64,000 nt of DNA from an uncultured Desulfobacter sp. (GTDB taxonomy: Bacteria; Desulfobacterota; Desulfobacteria; Desulfobacterales; Desulfobacteraceae). The notes beneath the pieces are model-generated. The model ran no database searches. It saw nothing but the letters and a program-made list of their open reading frames with translations, and had not been told where the DNA came from. The DNA is taken from positions 2,170,001 to 2,234,000 of the forward strand of contig NZ_OY762929.1 of assembly GCF_963666675.1 (NCBI RefSeq), written 5' to 3'. Position numbers and translations under genes: made by a program. Position 1 is the first letter of the stretch. Each line of letters begins with the position of its first letter. Positions 1 through 8,173 of the stretch are shown piece after piece.

Positions 1-2
1 CC

Positions 3-614
3 AAGGAGATCACCAGTGATTTCCGACTCATGGCCGCCACCAACCGGGATCTGGATGCCATGGTGGAAAACGGTTCCTTTCGAAGAGATCTGCTCTACCG
101 CCTTCGCACCATTCATCTGGCCCTGCCGCCGTTGCGCCGTCGCGGCGCAGATATTGAGGCCCTGACCCGGTTTAAGGTCGGCCGGCTTTGCCAAGAGAAT
201 AACCTGAATTCCAAAAAAATCGAGCAGGGCTTTTTTGATACCCTGAACGCCTACCCCTGGCCCGGCAACGTCAGGGAACTGTTTAATGTACTTGAAACCG
301 CATTTGTGGCCTCCGGGGCCGAAGCCACCCTTTACGCCATGCACCTGCCCGGCGACGTCAGAATCCAGGTGGCCCGGGCCTCCATTGAAAAGGGCCAGAT
401 GTCCCAGGAACCTGAAAACAACCCCACCGGCCCCGGCCTATTTTTCCAGGACAATATCCCCGGGTTCAAAGACTGGAAACAGCAGATGGAGCAGCACTAC
501 CTGGAGCAGATCATTGCCGCCACAAACGGGGATGTTAAACGTATCCTCACTCTGTCCGGCCTGTCCAAATCTCATTTTTACTCTCTGCTTAAAAAGTATG
601 GGGTTCAAATATAA
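3..614 (+). CDS. Sigma-54-dependent transcriptional activator, C-terminal part (5' end outside the window)
   Basis: The reading frame is open from base 3, so the gene starts upstream of the window. What remains is the end of the AAA+ domain that drives sigma-54 RNA polymerase: an ATNRDL segment, the arginine-finger stretch FRRDLLYRL, and the YPWPGNVREL motif typical of the last helices of this domain. The final 45 residues form a Fis-type helix-turn-helix (GDVKRILTLSGLSKSHFYSL) that binds an enhancer. The receiver or sensor domain at the N terminus cannot be seen, so its signal is unknown. The next gene on the same strand is a small membrane protein, but the 111-bp gap does not prove a common transcript. 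Confidence 0.93.
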   Translation, partial: KEITSDFRLMAATNRDLDAMVENGSFRRDLLYRLRTIHLALPPLRRRGADIEALTRFKVGRLCQENNLNSKKIEQGFFDTLNAYPWPGNVRELFNVLETAFVASGAEATLYAMHLPGDVRIQVARASIEKGQMSQEPENNPTGPGLFFQDNIPGFKDWKQQMEQHYLEQIIAATNGDVKRILTLSGLSKSHFYSLLKKYGVQI

Positions 615-725
615 ATTCTGATCAAAGCAGATTCTTTTTCACTTACAACCCGCCACTTGATTTAGCCCCGCGCTTGATATAGGTATGGAATACTATCAAA
701 TACGATTTGAGCGGGATAAAAGGTT

Positions 726-1235
726 ATGGAAAGGTACTTGCTGGTTATTGTGGTGGGGACGATTGGCGGGCTTTTGGCCCAACGCTTTAATGTGCCCGGT
801 GGTGCCGTTGTCGGGTCCATGCTGTGCTCCGGGGTGACGGTTCTGTTTTTACCCAAGGGTATTGTGCTGCCGTCGTCTGTGAGCACAGGTATTCAAATTA
901 TGCTGGGCATCACCCTTGGGATTACCGTTGACCGCTCCCTTTTGACGTTGGGACTTAAAATAATGCCCATGGCAATTTTGAGCACCATTGTTCTGTTGAC
1001 GGTGGCCGTGTGTATGGCGTTTATTGCCAACAAGATCGGGCTGGTGGATTTTGGCACGGCCCTGTTCGGCTTTTCTCCGGGGGGGATGACGGGTATGGCC
1101 ATTTTGGCCCAGTCGGAAAATCATAACGGATCGTTTGTGGCATTTTTTCATCTGGTGAGAATATTTACACTTTTTCTTGTCATTCCGCTGCTTGTAAAGG
1201 TGGTCGTGTATCTGCAGCACAAGGGGTATCTTTAG
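726..1235 (+). CDS. AbrB-family membrane protein (single AbrB-duplication domain)
   Basis: The protein has 169 residues and about four to five hydrophobic segments. It matches the pattern of the AbrB/COG3180 transporter family, formerly called putative ammonia monooxygenase, including the glycine-rich GGLLAQRFNVPGGAVVGSM opening and the FGFSPGGMTGM motif. Typical family members are about 350 residues with two such repeats, so this one is a half-length version that would probably need to dimerise. The substrate is unknown; some AbrB relatives are linked to small-molecule export. The ATG at 726 was chosen because the upstream bases carry an AAAAGG ribosome-binding site. Confidence 0.8.
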   Translation: MERYLLVIVVGTIGGLLAQRFNVPGGAVVGSMLCSGVTVLFLPKGIVLPSSVSTGIQIMLGITLGITVDRSLLTLGLKIMPMAILSTIVLLTVAVCMAFIANKIGLVDFGTALFGFSPGGMTGMAILAQSENHNGSFVAFFHLVRIFTLFLVIPLLVKVVVYLQHKGYL

Positions 1236-1409
1236 GCCCATGATCAGAATTAAATCTGCCATGGATGCGCCGGATTTTAAGTCACCATCAAGGCACGTCA
1301 ACAAAAGCATATTTGAAATATGTATTCGTTGGCGTAACGCCGAGGGTGGCTTAAAATGCAAGCAGATGGGCGATTTTATTTTGATTATGGGCCTAACCGG
1401 TGATGGCTA
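1236..1409. other. Gene-free stretch before the first attC site
   Basis: No gene is visible here. Just after the AbrB stop there is a segment beginning GGCCCATGATCAGAAT which has a close counterpart after the glycosyltransferase stop near 49079. From 1394 the sequence belongs to a 96-bp block repeated exactly at 25810-25905. Confidence 0.5.
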
Positions 1410-1493
1410 ATATAACAATTAAGTTGAAGTCGGGCACCAACTTGGCGGCCCTTTTTTGGGGCGGCATGATGGCCGCTTAACTTAATGTTCAAA
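1410..1493 (+). repeat. attC-like integron recombination site 1 (part of a 96-bp perfect repeat)
   Basis: The site is bounded by an R''-like box ATATAAC (1410-1416) and an R'-type GTT (1487-1489). The inner arms ATTAAGTTGAAG and CTTAACTTAAT are nearly complementary and leave small bulges, as in attC stems. Bases 1394-1489 are identical to 25810-25905. The identity ends exactly at GTT, which is where integron integrase joins cassettes. The cassette gene that follows starts 14 bases later. Confidence 0.72.
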
Positions 1494-1503
1494 AAATAGT
1501 GTT

Positions 1504-2195
1504 ATGATTAAAGCAATCATTTTTGATTATGATGGGACACTGGTTGATTTCGTTGATACTGATATTTGTTGTTTAAAGGCCGTTCACAAAGCCTGCGCCG
1601 CAACGTGTTCTACAAAAGAATTTACAAATATCGCTGTTCAAGAAATCACACGATTTCAAACCCTTGTAGACGAAAGAAAAGAAAACCCATTGGATATGCA
1701 CCTATTTAGACTCAAAAACACTTTGAGTCGATGTAATATACAATGGGACTCTAAGTTCCTAAATCTTTACCTATCTACTTTATTTGAATACCGCATAAAC
1801 CTTATGCGGGAGTAAAAGAGCTATTATCCAGTTTAAAAAGCAGAAATTTAAAACTTGGATTACTATCAAACGCATACGATGGAGCGGAACAACGTAAAAG
1901 AATTCTGTCATCTGGAATAACGGATTTCTTTGATGCTGTTGTGATATCTGGCGAAGTGGAATATTCAAAACCTTCTGTTGAAATATTTTTATACATCTTG
2001 AACCAACTTGGATTTAGTCCGGAGCAAGTGATTTATGTCGGTGATTCAGAAAAATATGATATTCAGGGAGCAAACAATACTGGGATTCAGTCGATATTAT
2101 TACGCCATAAAGATAACTTTACGTCAGAACTCGCAAACTATTCATGTACAAGCATAGAAGAATTGCATGTACAGCTTGAGGAAATATTAGCATAA
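1504..2195 (+). pseudogene. HAD-superfamily hydrolase, broken by a one-base deletion
   Basis: Two open frames together encode a phosphoglycolate-phosphatase-like HAD hydrolase of about 230 residues. The first half (1504-1815) has motif I, DYDGTLVDF. The second half continues in another frame from about 1800 and has PYAGVKELLSSLK, motif II LLSNA, the motif III lysine in YSKPS and the motif IV stretch VGDSEKYDIQGA. The join lies at 1798-1802, where AACCT would read correctly as AACCCT, so one C is missing. All catalytic motifs are intact on either side, so the lesion is recent or is a sequencing error. The stop codon lies inside the R'' box of the following attC site, as is common in integron cassettes. 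The substrate cannot be told. Confidence 0.85.
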
Positions 2196-2262
2196 CAAAA
2201 AGATACACCCGACCATTCCCGCCAAAAAGCGGTGGGTCTGGCGGGAGATATAGGAGTTACTT
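2190..2262 (+). repeat. attC-like site 2
   Basis: A 73-bp segment runs from GCATAAC (2190-2196) to GTTACTT (2256-2262). It contains complementary GC-rich arms (CCCGCC with GGCGGG, and CACCCGACC with GGGTCTGG as an alternative pairing). It directly follows the HAD gene, whose stop lies within the first box. The sequence after GTT (ACTTTGTCTATGA) also starts the dispersed repeat blocks at 2995 and 11967. Confidence 0.6.
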
Positions 2263-2414
2263 TGTCTATGAAAAAACTCTATTGTTCCGAAAAACCCCAT
2301 GAGCACTGGCGTTTCAATTGGAGGGGATTGTGAAATTCGGGGGACACAATACTTAATTCTAACCAAAAAATGCACCGGATAAACCGGTGATTTTCGCGTT
2401 ATTTGAGTATATTC

Positions 2415-2888
2415 ATGAAAGCTCCAATCGGAAAAGTGTATCGGTATTGCATCACAAGCAAAGGGAACCCCGCTGATTGCGTAAAATGGGCGGAGGCTGC
2501 ACTTTGTGAGGACTTTGACTCACCAAGCCTTAGAATGTTGGCTGGTCTCGGTGAACCTTTAAATTTTTTTGAGGTAAAGGAATATACTGAAGCAGCATTG
2601 AAAGAGTTAGGGATTGAAATACCATCTGGTGCTGAAGCAGTATCAGCCTATGCAAAAGATATCGCACTCGATATTATCAATCATCCAGAATCAATTCGGC
2701 TTAACCTTAAAAAACTATTTGAATTGTGTATAGCTCATGACCTCCAAGATGACATTTATGATTTCTATCTCCTTTATTGTGCATGGGGCGATTGTGATTA
2801 CGGAGAATCTCAGCATTATTGGGAAGGGGCGACAAAAGATAATATTGAGAGCCTCGTTATTAAAAAGTGCTATGAATACGTTAAATAG
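2415..2888 (+). CDS. Hypothetical protein (157 residues), putative cassette gene
   Basis: The family is not recognised. The protein is acidic and mostly helical in appearance, with several cysteines and aromatic residues (for example LLYCAWGDCDYGES) and no signal peptide or membrane segment. The ATG at 2415 is preferred to a TTG twelve bases upstream; the ribosome-binding site is weak in either case. It lies behind attC-like site 2, so it is probably a cassette cargo gene. Many such cargo genes act in toxin immunity or phage defence, but nothing in the sequence shows that here. Confidence 0.6.
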   Translation: MKAPIGKVYRYCITSKGNPADCVKWAEAALCEDFDSPSLRMLAGLGEPLNFFEVKEYTEAALKELGIEIPSGAEAVSAYAKDIALDIINHPESIRLNLKKLFELCIAHDLQDDIYDFYLLYCAWGDCDYGESQHYWEGATKDNIESLVIKKCYEYVK

Positions 2889-2989
2889 CCTAAAAATCAA
2901 ATGAATCCTGCTTTAACGGCGACGGCAAAAAGCCACCACGCGTTAAGCAACCGTTACCGCCCAATTGAAGCTTTCAAAGTATCTTTAGC

Positions 2990-3215
2990 CCTGTTGACTT
3001 TGTCTATGACCTGTTGCTTTTGTTTAAATTTTCCGAACAACAAGATCTGGGGGTTGGCTTTAAATCAAAAAATCTGAGCCCTGATACCATGAATGCTCTG
3101 TTTGATTGTTCTCAATGGGGTTCATTCGATCTTTCTATTTACATCCGGTTGCATGGTTGTTATTTGAAGTTTATCCTGTTTTCATCTTTCAAACGGGATA
3201 ACATTACAAACTCGG
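2990..3215. repeat. Dispersed non-coding repeat, copy A
   Basis: The first 110 bases resemble 11183-11260 and 11967-12075, starting at GTTGACTTTGTCTATGACC and continuing through AAATTTTCCG and CTGATACCATGAATG. The part from about 3130 to 3215 (TTTCTATTTACATCCGG through GATAACATTACAAACT) resembles 3916-4005. An open frame that crosses it shows no recognisable protein and is best explained by chance. Confidence 0.6.
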
Positions 3216-3245
3216 TCTCTAATAGAAAAAAAACTTCATAATGCT

Positions 3246-3708
3246 ATGAATGGCACACTTAAAATATACAACCGGATGTCAAAATTCCCGATAGGAAATC
3301 GGATATTTAGCAAGATTTTTGCATTCAAAGTCCCCTATTTCTCAACGATTAGCCCATTGGTAACAGAATTACGTTCGGGGTTTTGTAGAGCAAAGATTAA
3401 AGATCGTCGCAAAATTAGGAATCACATTGGCTCAATAAATGCTGGCGCATTGTGTACTTTAAGTGAGTTGGTCGGTGGACTTGCCGTGGAAGCCTCTATA
3501 CCTTCTTCGTTGAGATGGATACCAAAAGAGATGACGGTTCAGTATACAAAAATGGCAAAAGGAGAACTCACTGGAATTTGTTCTTTTGACCCGTTGCTTC
3601 TTAAACCCGGTGATGTATAAATTCCTTTCGAAATTCAAGACCAGGCAGGAGATATCGTGTTAAAAGTAAGGATATCTTTTTATATAAGTGAACGGAAATT
3701 TGCATAGT
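3246..3708 (+). pseudogene. DUF4442 / hotdog-fold thioesterase, degraded (nonsense plus frameshift)
   Basis: The frame from 3246 encodes 124 residues of a PaaI-like hotdog protein of the DUF4442 type, with RNHIGSINAGALCTLSEL, the usual active-site helix region. A TAA at 3618-3620 interrupts the conserved GDV-IPFEIQDQAG segment, where AAA would be expected. Further on, an extra T at about 3660-3662 shifts the frame; reading past it gives LKVRISFYISERKFA and a stop at 3706-3708, which matches the usual family ending. Two independent lesions indicate a true pseudogene. The likely former activity is hydrolysis of an acyl-CoA thioester. Confidence 0.8.
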
Positions 3709-4051
3709 CGAGATAGGAGTCACCATAACTGAGGAGCCTTCCCGCACCATCCGGTATACGAATCAATTACAAGGGCGATTCGGATGGTATTAATAAAGCC
3801 GGATGGTCGAGAGCATCATAGATAGAACCACAATTTGTGGTATTCAATCCGTGTCTGGAAATCTGGGGACTCATACCATTAAGGCTCAGTGTTGCTTATC
3901 TCAATAACTGTGTTCAAGATTTCTATTTACCTTTGGTTGCTTGACTGATATTGAAAACTTGTCCTGTTTTTTTTAAACTATCCTAACATTACAAACTGTA
4001 ACTTTACCAACAGAATTATAGTATGTTAGCAATAAAAAATTTGTGAATATA
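3709..4051. repeat. Gene-free stretch with diverged repeat copy
   Basis: No gene is visible. Bases 3722-3790 contain an imperfect hairpin (ACCATCCG and CGAATC pairing with GATTCGGATGGT) that resembles an attC stem but lacks a clear R' box. From about 3840 to 4005 the sequence is a diverged copy of the repeat block at 3030-3215: ATCTGGGGACTCATACCATT and then TTCTATTTACC through TAACATTACAAACT. Confidence 0.5.
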
Positions 4052-4558
4052 ATGATCAATATTCAAATAAAAAATGCTGTCGCTGATAATGTTGACGAAA
4101 TAACAACATTATATCTCAAATCCGTTCATACTCATTTTAAAGGAACTCTTCCAGATGAAGAATTGGCCATGTGGAAATATGAAAATGAAAGCCAGCGTTT
4201 TATGAACCAGATTGCCGCCAAAGAAATGAGAATTCGGATACTTCAATCTGATAATAATGAGATTATAGGATTTACCCGTTTTGGGGCTGATCCTGATAAT
4301 CCGGAAAATGGTAATTTAGAGTCAATTTTTGTCAAGGATATATATCATAATAGAAAATATGGAACGCTATTGTTTAAGGATACGCAATCAGAATTGCTGG
4401 CTATGGGATTTAATCATATGATCCTCTGGACGCCCACTAAAGGAATTGCTCATAGTTTTTATCAAAAGCTTGGTGGCAAAAAATGCGGACAGAAAATTAA
4501 TGAAATTCATTTTGACCTTACTGCATATTCATGGATGCTAAAAAAGCACTCCAACTGA
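4052..4558 (+). CDS. GNAT-family N-acetyltransferase
   Basis: This 168-residue protein has the GNAT fold, which moves an acetyl group from acetyl-CoA to an amine. The acetyl-CoA loop is in the region LESIFVKDIYHNRKYGTLLF, where RKYGT replaces the usual R/Q-x-x-G-x-G/A. The C-terminal YQKLGG matches the usual Y-x-x-x-G-F/G motif. ATG at 4052 is preferred over an upstream GTG at 4043; neither has a good ribosome-binding site. The next acetyltransferase begins 23 bases after the stop, so two GNAT genes are paired. The substrate is unknown. Confidence 0.85.
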   Translation: MINIQIKNAVADNVDEITTLYLKSVHTHFKGTLPDEELAMWKYENESQRFMNQIAAKEMRIRILQSDNNEIIGFTRFGADPDNPENGNLESIFVKDIYHNRKYGTLLFKDTQSELLAMGFNHMILWTPTKGIAHSFYQKLGGKKCGQKINEIHFDLTAYSWMLKKHSN

Positions 4559-4581
4559 CTGGAAGAACTTGTCATTATACG

Positions 4582-5052
4582 ATGAAAACAAACGATACAT
4601 ATTTTAATTTAAGAAAAGCAACATTCGATGATATCGAATTCATCTTTCAGCTAAGAATTCAAACTATGAAAAAAGATTTTGATAACACTTTGGGTTGGCA
4701 CGAAGGTGAGCAGCGGAGAAGAGCGGCCGATGAGATACAGCACGCTCAAATAATAATGATGAATCAAACAGATATTGGCGTCATTAAGGTGATTCCCAGG
4801 ACCAAAAAATTGCATTTACATCAAATGCAGATTTTACCAGAATATCAAGGACGAGGCATAGGATCTAAACTTGTCAGTCAGGTGCTTGATTGTGCGAAAA
4901 ATAAGAAGATCCCAGTAACGCTTTTGGTTTTAAAAGGTGCCGCAGCAAAACGCATTTATGATCGTTTTGGCTTTTCAGTAATAAATGAATATGAAAACAA
5001 CTATATGATGCGTTGGCAACCTAAAAGTCTTTATGAAAATGATGTTGTATAA
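4582..5052 (+). CDS. GNAT-family N-acetyltransferase
   Basis: The protein has 156 residues. Motif A, LPEYQGRGIGSKLV, is a textbook acetyl-CoA pyrophosphate-binding loop, and AAKRIYDRFGF is the usual final helix and strand. The ATG at 4582 starts the conserved fold (FNLRKATFDDIEFIFQLR); an in-frame ATG at 4531 would overlap the preceding gene and add residues that do not belong to the domain. It is likely co-transcribed with the preceding GNAT gene. The substrate is unknown. Confidence 0.88.
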   Translation: MKTNDTYFNLRKATFDDIEFIFQLRIQTMKKDFDNTLGWHEGEQRRRAADEIQHAQIIMMNQTDIGVIKVIPRTKKLHLHQMQILPEYQGRGIGSKLVSQVLDCAKNKKIPVTLLVLKGAAAKRIYDRFGFSVINEYENNYMMRWQPKSLYENDVV

Positions 5053-5110
5053 TCAGTCGTTTCACCGGCCCCGTTGAGGCTCGTCCGTGAACTTACCATT
5101 TGGATGAAAT

Positions 5111-5186
5111 ATGAAACTACGCAAATTGGAATTAAGGCATTTACGCCCTGAAGATGAAGCATCTTTCAATAATGCTATTGCTACAT
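5111..5186 (+). pseudogene. 5' fragment of a third GNAT gene, cut by the IS4-type element
   Basis: ATG at 5111 opens a frame reading MKLRKLELRHLRPEDEASF, the standard start of a GNAT acetyltransferase of the kind that continues with a VGRLSIRH segment. The insertion sequence begins after base 5186, and the frame then stops inside it. Joining base 5186 to base 6693 restores one 177-residue protein without a frame change, so the two pieces were one gene before the insertion. Confidence 0.9.
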
Positions 5187-6682
5187 CAATGTCATTAACT
5201 TAACGGAGCGGCTGGTATCCATAGTGGAAACGGCTACCCCTTTTATTAAAATTTCTCGGATATTTACGACCCGGCCTTACAGGCTCAATAGTTTTTACCA
5301 CTATCTCATGAATATCGGATATCAACTTGGTCACGGTCTCTAAAGGCTTGAGAAACAAGAGAGGGATCACATCCTTTACTTTTGACAAAGCCTGGGCAAA
5401 ATTTCTTTGATATCGATAAATACAATTTTCGGTATTTTTGTCAATTACGGCCTGAGTCGGGTATATCAACGCTGAGACCAGGTTCTTTGAAAATACTTTA
5501 GCATGAAAATCCTGATACACTGAAAGAACTGATTTGCCGGAGAAGTTTTCTATTTCAATCCACTGTTTCATTGTTTTGTAATCTTCTTCCACAGGCCATC
5601 TGAGATGATAAAGTTCTGCAAATAGTTCGTATGGGTGACTCTGTGTATCAAGCAAGGAGGTTATCAGAATCTCTGATTCTCCGGTATCCAGTTCCACACG
5701 GATTAATCTCAATTTCAAGGGTATGAGATCCAATCCCATCTCTTTACAAGGTTTGATAGAGCTTGGAAATGCGGATAAAGATATAATTTTTTCTTTTTTG
5801 CCTGAATTGTAGAACTGGCGAACCACTTTCCATCTTTTGCGCTGAATGCGAGCACAAAAATCAGCACCACGGGACAAGATGAGATTAAAAAGCCAATAGG
5901 CCGGGTAACCTCGATCAAGGAGGACTAAGTCGTTTGGCATTAAATTCAGAAAATGAAATGCTGCCAACTCCCGTTCACCAACGCTTTTGGATTCAATAAT
6001 GGCATCCACTGAGATTTTATTTAAAGGATCAAACATCTGTGAGACTCTTGCCATGGGGCATTTATCCCCCCGTCTTGGATTCCAGGCTCCGAAATGTGTA
6101 GATATGGCCTCTATCCGAGGTAAACGAACAGTTGTTCCGTCTATGGCAAGCAGGTTAAACCCGTGCCATTGCTCTGGCTTAAAGTTTTCATAAAAGTAGC
6201 TGGTCAAACGCATATTGAGGTTTATAAAAGCTTCATATTTCAGTTTCATCCTTGCTTTAGCCAAAGCGGCTTTGGAAACAACTCGTTTGACCACTTCAAA
6301 TCCAAAAATAGATTTGAAGAAATGATCAAGTTCATCCTGATATGAGCCTTTAACCATATTCATGAGAAAGAAGATCAAGGTTGAAAAAGTAAGTTTTCGT
6401 TTGCGGATAAAATCGGTTGGACTTTGGCGATGTTGCTTGATAAATTGATCAGAGTTGATGATTTCTTGAAGAAATCCGATCAACCCGGCACAGATATTGA
6501 AAATCAGGTTCCGTGCCAGCGTTGTTAAATTTGTTAAAAAATTTCGGCATGATATGCTCCTTTCTTTTTGATAACTCGCAACTATTATTAGAATTGAGTA
6601 TATCATGTCGATCTTAAAATCTCAATATTTATATATAATTTCAATTGGTTAAACTATATGTGTTCTTAAGTTAATGACATTG
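5187..6682. mobile_element. IS4-family insertion sequence (1496 bp) with 17-bp terminal inverted repeats and 10-bp target duplication
   Basis: The left end CAATGTCATTAACTTAA (5187-5203) is the exact reverse complement of the right end (6666-6682). The element is flanked by the direct repeat ATTGCTACAT at 5177-5186 and 6683-6692. It carries one transposase gene on the minus strand. Perfect ends and a perfect target duplication indicate a recent insertion. It sits inside a GNAT gene. Confidence 0.97.
5200..6550 (-). pseudogene. IS4-family transposase, apparently frameshifted near its start
   Basis: The protein is a DDE transposase with the motifs LLAIDGTTVRLP and LVLLDRGYP (aspartates) and the IS4 signature Y-x2-R-x3-E-x6-K in YHLRWPVEEDYKTMK. 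The only ATG with a good ribosome-binding site (AAAGGAG, eight bases before it) is at 6550, reading MPKF. However, that frame leaves the transposase frame at a run of six A (6536-6541 on the plus strand). Five would give MPKFLTNLTTLARNL in frame with the rest. The long frame is open upstream to 6606 but without sense. So this copy is probably inactive, unless slippage on the run restores it or the run is a sequencing error. Confidence 0.85.
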
Positions 6683-7150
6683 ATTGCTACATTCAAAAAT
6701 GAAACCCCGCTTTTTGAATTTGCCTTCGATTTTGATGAATCAGTTCCTTTCGCTGACTATATTAATAAACTTGAAGATTGGGCTTTAGGTAAAGGGTTAC
6801 CTGATAAATCTGTTCCGAATACCTTCCTTGTCGGTGTTGTCCAAGGACAAGTTGTCGGACGGTTATCAATCAGGCATCATTTAAATGATTTCCTGGAGAG
6901 AATTGGCGGGCATATAGGTTATGGAATTATCAAAAATTATAGAAGACAAGGTTACGGCACAGAAATGCTTAAACAAGCACTCCCAATTTGTTCCTCACTT
7001 GGAATCAAGAAAATATTGATAACGTGTGATACTGATAATTTGGGATCTCAAAGGTTAATAGAAAAATGTGGTGGCGTCTTTGAGAATACAACCAATGATT
7101 CTCAACTCAAGGTCCAAAAACGAAGGTATTGGGTTGATATAATCAAATAA
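6674..7150 (+). pseudogene. 3' part of the interrupted GNAT gene, with a start codon supplied by the insertion sequence
   Basis: From 6693 this is the remainder of the GNAT gene that begins at 5111. It carries VGRLSIRHHLNDF, then GGHIGYGIIKNYRRQGYGTE with the acetyl-CoA loop RRQGYGT, and SLGIKKILITCDTDNLGS followed by IEKCGG. The last bases of the insertion sequence contain an ATG (6674) in frame with it, so a 158-residue protein missing only the first 26 native residues could still be made. Those residues form strand 1 and part of helix 1, so activity is doubtful. Confidence 0.88.
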
Positions 7151-7154
7151 TCAT

Positions 7155-7187
7155 AATTGAGATAGACATCCCCTCCCTATCTCGATT
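7155..7187 (+). terminator. Stem-loop after the GNAT gene, possible terminator
   Basis: AATTGAGATAG (7155-7165) pairs with CTATCTCGATT (7177-7187) with one mismatch and an 11-base loop. There is no T run after it, so termination by the intrinsic route would be weak. It may also be a reduced recombination site. Confidence 0.35.
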
Positions 7188-7208
7188 AGCATCAAATAGG
7201 ATTAAATA

Positions 7209-7793
7209 ATGCGTGTATCCATGAAAGAAGTCTCAAATTTCATTATAGAGCTTGATGCACTCAAGCTTGTAACTCGAAGAACATATATCTGTGGCGGTAA
7301 AAGGCTTGAAAATTCTGCTGAACATTCATGGCATTTAGCATTGGCAAGTTGGCTTATAGCAAAGAATATGAGTCGGAATTATTCCATTGAAAAATTACTC
7401 AAACTTGCTCTTATACATGACCTTGGTGAAATCGATTCTGGAGATACCTTTTTATATGATAAAAATCGCGATTTAGCCGCAAATAGTGAGAGGACATGTG
7501 TAAATCGGTTAGCAAATGAACCTGGAAACTCAATTGATGAACTATCAGAACTTTGGGATGAACAAGAAACTGGAAATTCACCCGAAGCAAAATTTTTAAA
7601 AGTTGTAGATCGATTATTACCATTTTTGCACAACATTACAAGTGATGGCCAAGCTTGGAAAGATAATAATATTAATAAACAACAAGTGTTAGACGCTCAT
7701 AATTTTATTGGATCTGAGGAGCCAGAAATTTATAAATGGTTTTTAGAAAATTTAGAACAAGCAGTTGAAAATAAATGGTTGAAAAATTCCTAA
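7209..7793 (+). CDS. HD-domain hydrolase (YfbR/HDDC2-like)
   Basis: The 194-residue protein belongs to the HD phosphohydrolase superfamily, COG1896 branch, whose members remove the phosphate from deoxynucleoside 5'-monophosphates. The metal ligands are visible: the histidine in NSAEHSWHLAL, the HD pair in LALIHDLGEIDSGDT and the later aspartate in KVVDRLLPF. ATG 7209 has AGGA eight bases upstream; another in-frame ATG lies four codons later. It follows the broken GNAT gene by 58 bp. Its presence in a cassette region fits the small-molecule-modifying cargo there. Confidence 0.87.
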   Translation: MRVSMKEVSNFIIELDALKLVTRRTYICGGKRLENSAEHSWHLALASWLIAKNMSRNYSIEKLLKLALIHDLGEIDSGDTFLYDKNRDLAANSERTCVNRLANEPGNSIDELSELWDEQETGNSPEAKFLKVVDRLLPFLHNITSDGQAWKDNNINKQQVLDAHNFIGSEEPEIYKWFLENLEQAVENKWLKNS

Positions 7794-8173
7794 TCAGGGC
7801 AAGCCATCCATCACTGATGAGCTATACCGCCTTAATCGCACAACATGCCGTCAAAAATGGACATTACTTGTGATTTTGGATAAATAGAGCAATTTAATAG
7901 TGTTCAATCTGTCTATACATAAACGCCGTGATGCTTGTCATTGAAGGCGTTGGCTACTTCTGTTATTCCTGCCTGGTTTAAAATCCGGAGCAGTGACACT
8001 GAATACCATTATTGTTGACCTTAGCACTACTTAGTTCGTTCAAGGGTATCAAGCGATTATAAAACTATTTGAATGATCTATTTTGACGCAGGAATTCTTC
8101 ACCAATACCTGTTTGGGAGGATATACTTTTCCAGAAATCAAAAGCCAGAGTACTGACGAATTTTGGATACTCG
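7794..8173. repeat. Gene-free stretch with dispersed repeat, copy E (about 7905-8070)
   Basis: No gene is visible. From CAATCTGTCTAT (7907) through GAAGGCGTTGGCTACTTCTG and TAGTTCGTTCAAGGGTATC (8061) the sequence runs parallel to 16122-16280 and partly to 26331-26400. The GGCGTTGGC segment resembles an integron R' box, but no convincing partner R'' box could be placed. Confidence 0.5.

Noticed and set aside
2995..3241. 75-codon open frame at 3014
   Set aside because: It lies in the dispersed repeat, and the related repeat copies do not keep the frame. No ribosome-binding site or family resemblance.
3709..3800. attC site after the thioesterase pseudogene
   Set aside because: There is a CCATAAC box and a bulged stem, but no GTT box at the expected distance.
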